The translations under genes were made by a program, and so were the position numbers. Source: Nipponacmea schrenckii (lineage: Eukaryota; Mollusca; Gastropoda; Lottiidae). Taken from it: 64,000 nucleotides of DNA. Positions 12,788 through 23,400 of the stretch are shown piece by piece. Numbering within the stretch: the stretch's first letter is position 1; each line of letters starts with the position of its first letter. Under the pieces are notes generated by a model. It made no database searches. It was not told where the DNA came from and was given only the letters and a program-made list of their open reading frames with translations. Location: positions 20,271,769-20,335,768 of the forward strand of contig JAUJPP010000007.1 of the NCBI GenBank assembly GCA_030562195.1. Reading direction: 5' to 3'.

Positions 12788-15700
12788 ATTATAGAAGTAG
12801 CATTATGCCTGATTCTCCAGATATAAAAGGTCCTGTAAATCAGACAACTACACCACCTAATAGTATGGCTGGATTATTACCACAACCACGTCCTATATCT
12901 AATAGTAGTAATATATCAGGTAAGCTTCCTTCATATACTTAACACCAGCCCAATCTGTTGTCAAAATGTTCCTAAATAATTGTCATAATTAAGGAAATTT
13001 ACTTCACAAATTTCTTAGAAATGTTTTGAGAAATATGTGCCCCAAACAATTGTAGAAAAGGGGTTGTGAAAATTGAGATTCCTTTATTTTCTTCATTTGT
13101 CTTTCTAAAATGTTGAAAAAGGTCTATGGACAATTAACTGATTAAAAATGATGGTCCAAACTAAAAATTATCATTCAGAATACAATCATAGTCTGCCTTG
13201 AATCATTTTTATTTATCAACAAAAATATGGTTTTCCAAGAAGAATTGCTTTCCAGGGACAGAACTTTATTAGATTAAAAATCATTGTTTTGTGTTAAATT
13301 TGATTATGTTTAGTTGATTTTTCACTCAATATTGCTTCCAGTATTTTTTCTAAATTAATTTCAAATCTGAAACTAAACATAAGCTTTGATTCATTTTAAT
13401 GTTATAGGATCCAAGGGTAATAGAAATAAAATCAAATGTCACTTTTGCTTATATTAATAACCTTTCATATGTTATGGAGAGAAAATGTTTTTAAAAAAAA
13501 AATATTTAACTGACAAAAGAAAATCATGATATTGAATATTGATTTTTCAGTAATGAATGGTTCCCACTCACCATTAAGTAGTTTAAATGGTAGAACCCCC
13601 TCCCCACCCTCTATGATGAATCCTGCAGTAGGACAACAGTTACCTCCAGCTTGTGGGGCCAGACAACTGAGTAAATTAAAGAGATTTTTAACCACATTAC
13701 AACAATTTGGATCAGATATTTCTCCAGATATTGGTGAACGTGTAAGAACTCTAGTCCTTGGCTTAGTGGTAAGTTATTATCTAGATTCTTGAACTGCAAT
13801 AATGGATATGCCTAGTGTGTTGTATAGTTGTTTCATAGGTAAAAACATCCAGTAGAGTTACATTATGTATTAGTACAATTCTTATGCCTTGGTTATACCA
13901 GTTTCAACTTACTAGTTATACTATTAAAATGTGCATAAATGAATCTTTTTATTTTTTTCACTTTTAGAATTCCCATTTATCTATAGAAGAATTTCATTCT
14001 AAACTACAAGAAGCCACAAACTTTCCTCTCAGACCATTTGTTATACCATTTTTAAAGGTGAGCTGATCTCAAATTCTATGAAATAATTAAATCTGGGCAA
14101 TATTTCAAATGCAAGGGTAATTGTGGACATGAGACATACCCTGTGAGTGTAAACTAATATAATTGACAAAAATTCAGTATGAAGTTGAAGAAACTGAACT
14201 AATCATGTATCACTTTATTATAGGCTAACCTGCCATTATTACAAAGAGAAATGTTACACTGTGCTAGGATGGCTAAACAAACTCCTCAACAATTCTTGTC
14301 TCAGAATGAACATGTGATATTTGATGCTGCCCATTCACCAATAGAATCACATGATTCTTATAACTCAGAATTTAATGATAATGGCAAGAGAAGATCTCCC
14401 GAAAGGTGAGTATTATTAAAGAGAATCCCTACAATACACAATATAAATATAAGTTACTAGGGTGTAGGATTTATAATCACTAAGTGGTTATGTCCCTTGA
14501 TTGACATCCTTCTTAAAATCCCTTTTAAACCTTTATATCAATATCCTTGAGCAAGGCACTTGTGGGTTCAAACCTCTTCCTTTTGTGATTAAAGCCTTTG
14601 GAAGGGTCGTTTGCAAAGAGGGTTATTAGTTTATCAAAACATTTTCAAATTAATTAATTAATTTTTGCTCTTTGTCATAATAAATTAAATTTTTATCTTG
14701 TTTCTTCTATTTTCAGACCAAAAGAAAATGGACTAGATAATCACCATGATATGAACCCAGCTAAGCGACATCATCCAATGAGTCCATTAGGCACTAACCA
14801 CATCAGTCCGAACAGCTCCCTGAGCCTCAATCCCAATGGACAGATAAGACTAGAGGATATCAGTTTATCTAGAGAATTAAGAGAAAGGGAAAGATTAGAT
14901 AGAGAGAAAGTAGAACGTGAAAGGTTGGATAGAGAGAGAGAAAGAGAAAGACATTTCCCCAACTATAGTAAGTTTATATTTTGGAATATATTTAAGGCTA
15001 ACTTGCCAGGTACAACAATAATTGTGTTTTGTGCTTTAATATCTGCCAGTACTTTTATTTACATTGTTGAAACGGTCATAAAAAATATATTTTTTGCTTT
15101 TTTTTATGATTTTAATTATTTTTTTATTACATTGTTATTATTACAGATTTTTCAAGAAATGAAAGTTTTGATCCATTAGAAAGATTTGATGATGATTGGA
15201 GACAAGTGGAATCTGTAAGTATATTACAAAATTTAAGAATTTGTATCGAAAGGCTGACAAAACCATTATTAATTTTAACAATTTTGAATAACATACAAGA
15301 AACATAAGTATTCCTTAAACAACATTTTGTGGTGAGAGATTTTTGTATGCATGTATTAGTTTTTATTGTACATAAGGTATTGATGATAATATAAATAATG
15401 AAAATGTTGAGTACAGGCTCAGGCATATAATGCATCATAAAAACTGTTATCCCTTACTTCATTAAAATAAATATTAATTGAAATATTGATATTAAAAATG
15501 GTCATGTTTGCCTGTATCTATAGATGTTACACTGTATAATTGGAATGGTAGATAAAACTAAGAGAGCTCTAGCTGTATTACAAGAGAGAAGTTTACGAGA
15601 TCGAGAAGAATTGTCCGTCTGGATGAGACGCCATGCCGAGGGAATGGATCAGGATGTTAAAAAAAGAACCAATGATCTCATGCAATATACCAGGCGCCAA

Positions 15701-17069
15701 ACTGAAGATAAAATTCGAGATGTTAGAAGTCGAGCAGGTATGAGAAACGCTTTGTTATTTCTATCTTGAACCAAGCTTATTCTTGTAACGTAGAACATAA
15801 TAAATTGTGTAAATATCATAAAAAAGCAATCATACTTATTTAGGAAATGAATCTAAAATAAAACAAACAAAAATGGAATTGGTAAATCTGTCCATGGAAA
15901 CATGTAAATATTGTATGGACCACAACTTCCAGAATTATTTGATTATTTGAATTCTTGAGTTAGGTATAAGCAGGTGAAAGTTGGTATCCATGACACATTA
16001 TTGTAGCAGATGAAATTCCATCCAACTGTGCTATTTCATTAATCCCAACATTATCCTCTACTTCTTGATATTTCTCTATTCATGTTCCAAATTATAGAGT
16101 GTACTTTCTTTCAGAAGAAGCCGTAAATGAGGTTAAAAGACAAGCAATGTTAGAGTTACAGAAAGCCATGACGGCAGCTGAGCAGAAGGCGTCTGATTTA
16201 GTAGCAACTGAAAGATTAAAGATAGATAGATCTATAACAGAAGCTAAAAAACAAGCTCATGAAGAAGTGGCAGCCATGATTAACCATCAGGAAGAATCAA
16301 GTGAGGTAGGAGACAGTTTAGTCTCACTTTATAACTTTGTAGTTGAGTGAAACGTAAGAAAACAGCATGCAAATTTATCCAGCAAACATCTATAAGAACA
16401 TAATTGGTCTAATGGAGTAAGGAGATATATGGTGTTCACTCAACTACAGAGTGAGATGATGATTATAGTTGGTTCGAAGCTATAAAACAGTCTATCTAAA
16501 GATGCCCTTCTAGCATAAAAATTACCAGTTAACTATGGTAGGAAATAATAAAGCGAGTACCAACTTAATGATAAACTTAGTTCATAAGAATTGCATTTAA
16601 ACTTGTGGCAGCTATTATTATTTGCAACCATACATAAATGGTGATCACTTTAGATAACATTTAAGTATATTTACTATTATTTATATCTAAAGTAAGTGTA
16701 TTTATATCATGTATTTAAAATATACCTTACTATTTTTAGAGTTGTTGGAACTGTGGAAGGAAAGCCAGTGAGACATGTAGTGGCTGTAATATTGCGCGAT
16801 ATTGTGGCTCATTCTGTCAACATAAAGATTGGGAAAACCACCATCATGTTTGTGGAAAATCCCAAGTAGCTAGTATAGCAGAGGCACGTGATCAGAGGAG
16901 ATCCACGACTAATAAAGACTCAACTGTTACTTCAACACCTCCTCCTCAAGTTATACAGGATACCCCATCATCTCCTCCTGGTACAGTGGACACTCAGTCT
17001 AAGTCTCGACCTACTACACCAACCGACAAACCATCAGTACCAACAACAGAGGCAGCAACAGCACGTTAA
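12788..17069 (+). CDS. RUNX1T1: ETO/MTG/Nervy family transcriptional co-repressor
   Basis: Nine exons join in frame: 12788-12919, 13551-13768, 13968-14057, 14224-14405, 14717-14967, 15147-15214, 15524-15737, 16115-16305 and 16740-17069. All boundaries are AG/GT. From ATG 12805 the product is 552 residues, similar to vertebrate family members; with the distal exon at 8772 it would be 582. All four Nervy homology regions are present. TAFH/NHR1 is at about 68-165 ([20 protein letters not shown]). NHR2, the helical oligomerisation domain, starts near 309 ([18 protein letters not shown]). NHR3 is at about 380-443 ([12 protein letters not shown]). The MYND zinc finger is at 445-481 with C445, C448, C456, C459, C465, C469, H477 and C481. 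Between NHR1 and NHR2 lies an Arg/Glu-rich segment and at the C-terminus a Pro/Thr-rich tail. The family does not bind DNA itself; it bridges transcription factors to NCoR/SMRT and histone deacetylases in the nucleus. An invertebrate is expected to have one gene ancestral to RUNX1T1, CBFA2T2 and CBFA2T3, so the symbol denotes the family. Confidence 0.96.
14480..14620 (+). repeat. Possible tRNA-derived SINE fragment in an intron
   Basis: Within the intron between 14406 and 14716 the text CTTGAGCAAGGCACTTGTGG is followed by GGTTCAAACC at about 14565. The latter matches a tRNA-type internal promoter B box. No clear A box or target-site duplication was found, so this is at best a decayed fragment. 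Confidence 0.3.
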
Positions 17070-18830
17070 AATAACCAGCAGTGTACTGACTTAATAATCA
17101 CTTGTTTTTCATTTTCTGTGGTGATATAGACATTTTTGTTTTATTTCTTATTAAATGTTTAATATGGATATGGACATGACTTAGACATGTAATCGTGATA
17201 GAAATCTGTATGAAGTCCAAGATTGAAGATATTTTTGGAGTGACAAAGATCAGAACTAACTATATGTGAATGGTAATATTAGAAATTAGAGACAAAACAC
17301 TAAATATTGTTATTGCAGGGCTATTATTATTGGAGGCATTATATTAATATTTCTATAATATCTAGTCACAGGAAGCATTCTACTATTAAAACTATATTAA
17401 TTATAGGTATGCTGAAGTGTTCACTAAAAAGAAAACTTAAGGCACTAAGCTGACACAGACTGAGGTTTCTGTACTATCATCTTTAATTATTCTCCTATGG
17501 TGTGTGAATATTTACTGGTTTAGGTTAATAAAGAAAAGAGTTTAAAATAAAAATTAAGATCTCAGGTTTTGGATTATGAAAATCATCTCACTTCATGATG
17601 TAAAAAATTTCTTTCTTTCAATATAATGGTTTCATTGTAAATTCATGGAGTACAAGTCCAGCTTTCTGATTTTATTTGACTTGGTCAAACACTAGTTGTG
17701 TCTTATTTCAGAAGAACTAAAAGCACACCAGGACTGTGGATTTGAACATTCAATGCCATTTTAAATTGGTTGAAAATATAAATATAATCACAAGAACATG
17801 GCAAATATTTTCAGATCAACACACCTGCTGGACACCCACCCTATTCATGTATATAAGGCATTGTATTGTGAAATATGTATGTAGATGTTTAATATATTAT
17901 ATGTATATTTGGATGAGATTTGTTGTTATAATTTTTAATGCATGTTACAGAATTTTTTATTTCTGTAAGGTTGCATCATTGTTATTGCGTTTATTCATTT
18001 TTTATTTTTCTGGTTCTTTCAAAACAGATCTTAGATTTTTACAGTGCTTCGTGTTTAAACTTAACTAGTCAATTTTTACTTTTAAGTTAAAGGGGTTGAA
18101 ATTTACCTGAGCCACACTAAGAACTTCAACTTGTTGCCTCATATAATTAACTTTCTGTTTTAAAGTCTGCCACTTTTGTTGGTTGTTCACATTATTGTTT
18201 TACAAACAGTTCTCTGACTGTAGATCAGAATGTTAAGAGCTATTGTAAAATAATGATGTTTGATTTGAGGTAAATTTTCAACTCTATTATTATTTTAGTG
18301 AATATTGTTAATTGATATTATTACTAACTTGATATTATTCGTTCAATTATTCTATAAAAATGAACCTGTATCCTTGTCAACTAACCTATATCTTAACAGT
18401 CAACCTCTTTCTTCACAGTCAACTAACCTATCAATATTGGTCAACCTGTTAACCAGATAGATTTACTGCTAAATTAATTCTCTATAATTGGTAACCTCTA
18501 ATTGAACATTCAGATGCATTTTGGTATTTATGAAATTATGCTAGAAATAAGTAACCTGGCACCTTATTCTAGTATTTAACAATGATAGCATCCAGACTTA
18601 TAATTATTTGATTAGATGATAGAACTTGATATTAATTTCAAGTGATTGATCAATCAGATGACTGGAAGACCAAGTTTTCAAGGATGCTATTTTGACATTC
18701 AAACCTACTAAGGACCGGTTACTATTCCTGGCATCATAAAATAATGTTATTGTAAGGCTCTTCTCTTTCTGTCAATCAGTTGTATGTGAACACTGAATTT
18801 ATAATAAAATACTCAAATCTGTTACATGTT
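17070..18830 (+). other. 3' UTR of the RUNX1T1-like gene
   Basis: After the stop codon at 17067-17069 there is about 1.76 kb of AT-rich sequence without coding signal. AATAAA at 18803-18808, followed within about 30 bases by a T-rich stretch, is the best end. An earlier AATAAA near 17525 could give a short alternative 3' end. The start is fixed by the stop codon; the end is inferred. Confidence 0.55.
18803..18808 (+). terminator. Poly(A) signal AATAAA
   Basis: Canonical hexamer with a T-rich element shortly downstream, at a sensible distance from the end of the RUNX1T1-like coding region. Confidence 0.5.
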
Positions 18831-19289
18831 ATGTACATCTTGTCTCTTTTATTATTCCACTTTTGGTTTGATCTTAATACAGTATTTGCATTTAGGACAA
18901 GCTGTAATCATTGGGATGGTTTTTTTTTTTTAAGATTGAGATAAGGGGTTATAATCTTTTTTGGCCTGTTCCTATTCTAATGAGCTAATTAAAAATACAG
19001 CACATTTTCTCAATATTCTTGACTGTAAATTGGTACAGATAATCAGGGCTCAAGATTTTGGAAAGGATCCTCGAAAATTCTATTTGTAATGATTGTAGAA
19101 TATTGATGTGTCTAAAATCTGGACTTATAGAATTTAATGGTGAGCATTATTTGCTGTTTGATTCAGTAAAAAGATAGCTTGCCAGGCAAAGTAATATACG
19201 CCCACTGGCAGCATTGAATTTGAATAATAAATTGAGCATTAACTCAAAAAACATTCACTGAATGAATATTGAAGTCAAGGACAAAAACT

Positions 19290-20190
19290 GTTCATGGAAA
19301 ATCGTCAAATTCATATCTATTTCAATACTCATACCAAGTTTCATCAAATATGTTAAAAAATTGTAGCTTATTTTGCACACACAAAAATTTTTGAAGCAAT
19401 ATTACTTAGTCAAGGGCAATAACTCAAACACCATTCGTTAAAAAAAGTCGGAAATTCAAACATGACTTATTGTCTTATCAATTCTGATGCTTACACAAAG
19501 TTCCAGCAAAATCCTTTGAAAATTAAAGCTTCTTATTGCAACCACAAAAAAACTGTCAAATTCAAACTTGACTTAGGTATAATGAATTCCAATGCTCACA
19601 CCAAGTTTCATCAAAATCCTTTGAAAATAGGAGGATTTATTGCATCAATACTAAAATTTTGAAAAGATTTTACTAAGTTAAGGGCAATAACTCAAAAACT
19701 TCACCAAAAAAATTGTCAAATTCGAACTTGACCGCGTCTAATCAATTCCAATGCTCACACCAAGTTTCATCAAAATCCATTGAAAATTGTAGGGCAATAA
19801 GGGCAATAACTAAAAAACCTTTCATTGAAAAATCTTCAAATTCTAACTTGACCGCCGTCTTATCAATTCCAAAGATCACACCAAGTTTCATTTAAATCCA
19901 TTGAAAATTGTAGCTTCTATTGTGTCTACAACAAATATAGTGGCAGGGGCAATAACTCAAAAACTGTTTATCGAAAAATCGCCCAAATTCAAACCTGACT
20001 ACCGTCTTATCAATTTCAATACTCATACCAAGTTTCATTCAAATCCATTGAAAATTGTAGCTTCTATTGCATCAACAATAAATTTTGACGTGAAAGCTTC
20101 TATATTGTCTACAACAAATGTGGACAGACTGAAGGCCCAACAGACCGACGGACAGGGGCGACGACGATATACGTCAACAATCAAGTGATA
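19290..20190 (+). repeat. Degenerate tandem/interspersed repeat of molluscan type
   Basis: About six or seven degraded copies of a unit of roughly 110-130 bp. The order is GGGCAATAACTC, ATTGAAAAATC, CAAATTCAAACTTGACC, TATCAATTCCAATGCTCAC, CCAAGTTTCATCAAAATCC, then ATTGAAAATTGTAGCTTC. The block ends in CAGACCGACGGACAGG. Short open frames here are by-products of the repeat. I recall similar phrases scattered through molluscan genomes, but I cannot confirm a family name. Confidence 0.75.
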
Positions 20191-20329
20191 CTTCACATAT
20201 GTACAGAGACAAAATGAAACAGAATCAATAATTAGCAACATTGAAAGTAACCTTTAACTGAAAGAAATAGTACAAGGGAGACAACCCTGATTATTTTTCA
20301 TCATTTAGAAACTTTCTAAATTAAATTCA

Positions 20330-20335
20330 TTTAAT
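20330..20335 (-). terminator. Possible poly(A) signal ATTAAA for the Cys/His-rich gene
   Basis: On the minus strand the variant hexamer ATTAAA lies about 135 bases past the stop codon at 20469. No canonical AATAAA was seen closer. Confidence 0.3.
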
Positions 20336-20468
20336 CATGTATAATAAATAATACAATAACAAAACAAAACCTGTTACAGAAGGTTGCTTAAGATATGATG
20401 ATGCCTTCATTAGCTAGCAAGACATTGCTTTAGGTGGCTATAGTCCAAAAGACATGTAGGTCAATCCT

Positions 20469-23400
20469 CTATATAAAAACTGTTTCTCTTTCTTGAAGCT
20501 TTTTTATGTGGTCTCCACGCATGTTGGCCAACTGTACACCTAGAATAAAAGTCAAAAACAAAATGAGTAAGATTTCCAACAGCTCTATAAATATATCTTT
20601 GTATCTGCTAGGCAGATCTAGATTTTATACCATTACTAGCTCAAATCAGCACTCACAGATATGTTTCTTTTACAAATTTATTTCCCATAAATTAAATATT
20701 TACCCATTATTGCCACCAATTTCGACTCTATTTTTACAACAAGTCCACATTGAATATTGTCCACTAGCCGATTTCACTGAAAAAAAATAATTTAATGAAG
20801 AAATAAACAATTACTCAACAACTGCAGAAAATAACATCAGGATTTACAACAAAATAATACAGAAAGCTTAGTACTAGTTACTAGCATGCAATCATTGATA
20901 TCCAGTATGATATTGACAATGATCAGTTTGTTGTTGATGTAACTAATATAGGGTATCATAGACAATAGTTACCTTGATATCCAGGATGATATTGACAATG
21001 ATTAGTTTGTTGTTGATGTAACAAGTATAAGGTATCATAGACAATAATTACCTTGATATCCAGTATGATATTGACAATGATTAGTTTGTTGTTGATGTAA
21101 CAAGTATAAGGTATCATAGACAATAGTTACCTTGATATCCAGGATGATATTGACAATGATTAGTTTGTTGTTGATGTAACAAGTATAAGGTATCATAGAC
21201 AATAGTTACCTTGATATCCAGTATGATATTGACAATGATCAGTTTGTTGTTGATGTAACAAGTATAGGGTATCATAGACAATAGTTACCTTGAAATCCAG
21301 GATGATATTGACAATGATTAGTTTGTTGTTGATGTAACAAGTATAAGGTATCATAGACAATAGTTACCTTGATATCCAGTATGATATTGACAATGATCAG
21401 TTTGTTGTTGATGTAACAAGTATAGGGTATAATAGACAATAGTTACCTTGATATCCAGTATGATATTGACAATGATTAGTTTGTTGTTGATGTAACAAGT
21501 ATAAGGTATCATAGACAATAGTTACCTTGATATCCAGTATGATATTGACAATGATTAGTTTGTTGTTGATGTAACAAGTATAAGGTATCATAGACAATAG
21601 TTACCTTGATATCCAGGATGATATTGACAATGATTAGTTTGTTGTTGATGTAACAAGTATAGGGTATCATAGACAATAGTTACCTTGATATCCAGTATGA
21701 TATTGACAATGATCAGTTTGTTGTTGATGTAACTAGTATAGGGTATCATAGACAATAGTTACCTTGATATCCAGGATGATATTGACAATGATCAGTTTGT
21801 TGTTGATGTAACAAGTATAGGGTATCATAGACAATAGTTACCTTGATATCCAGGATGATATTGACAATGATCAGTTTGTTGTTGATGTAACTAGTATAGG
21901 GTATCATAGACAATAGTTACCTTGATATCCAGGATGATATTGACAATGATCAGTTTGTTGTTGATGTAACAAGTATAGGGTATAATAGACAATAGTTACC
22001 TTGATATCCAGTATGATATTGACAATGATCAGTTTGTTGTTGATGTAAACAAGTATAGGGTATCATAGACAATAGTTACCTTGATATCCAGGATGATATT
22101 GACAATGATCAGTTTGTTGTTGATGTAACAAGTATAGGGTATCATAGACAATAGTTAACTTGATATCCAGGATGATATTGACAATGATTAGTTTGTTGTT
22201 GATGTAACAAGTATAGGGTATCATAGACAATAGTTACCTTGATATCCAGGATGATATTGACAATGATTAGTTTGTTGTTGATGTAAACAAGTATAAGGTA
22301 TCATAGACAATAGTTACCTTGATATCCAGGATGATATTGACAATGATTAGTTTGTTGTTGATGTAACAAGTATAGGGTATCATAGACAATAGTTACCTTG
22401 ATATCCAGGGTGATATTGACAATGATCAGTTTGTTGTTGATGTAAACAAGTATAGGGTATCATAGACAATAGTTACCTTGATATCCAGGATGATATTGAC
22501 AATGATCAGTTTGTTGTTGATGTAACAAGTATAGGGTATCATAGACAATAGTTACCTTGATATCCAGGATGATATTGACAATGATTAGTTTGTTGTTGAT
22601 GTAACAAGTATAAGGTATCATAGACAATAGTTACCTTGATATCCAGGATGATATTGACAATGATTAGTTTGTTGTTGATGTAACAAGTATAGGGTATAAT
22701 AGACAATAGTTACCTTGATATCCAGGATGATATTGACAATGATCAGTTTGTTGTTGATGTAACAAGTATAGTATATAGACAATAGTTACCTTGATATCCA
22801 GGATGATATTGACAATGATTAGTTTGTTGTTGATGTAACAAGTATAAGGTATCATAGACAATAGTTACCTTGATATCCAGGATGATATTGACAATGATTA
22901 GTTTGTTGTTGATGTAACAAGTATAGGGTATCATAGACAATAGTTACCTTGATATCCAGTATGATATTGACAATGATCAGTTTGTTGTTGATGTAACAAG
23001 TATAGGGTATCATAGACAATAGTTACCTTGATATCCAGGATGATATTGACAATGATCAGTTTGTTGTTGATGTAACAAGTATAGGGTATCATAGACAATA
23101 GTTACCTTGATATCCAGGATGATATTGACAATGATCAGTTTGTTGTTGATGTAACAAGTATAGGGTATCATAGACAATAGTTACCTTGATATCCAGGATG
23201 ATATTGACAATGATCAGTTGTTGTTGATGTAACAAGTATAGGGTATAATAGACAATAGTTACCTTGATATCCAGTATGATATTGACAATGATCAGTTTGT
23301 TGTTGATGTAACAAGTATAGGGTATCATAGACAATAGTTACGTTGATATCCAGGATGATATTGACAATGATCGGTTTGTTGTTGATGTATACAAGTATAG

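Noticed and set aside
16888..17094. Plus-strand frame overlapping the last RUNX1T1 exon
   Set aside because: Out-of-frame shadow of the Pro/Thr-rich tail of the co-repressor.
20469..20539. Direct splicing of exon 3 (ending at 25262) to the exon at 20539, skipping exon 4
   Set aside because: The frame would be open but reads a different, less plausible tail. Including exon 4 satisfies phase on both sides and gives a coherent C-terminus, so skipping is not the main model.
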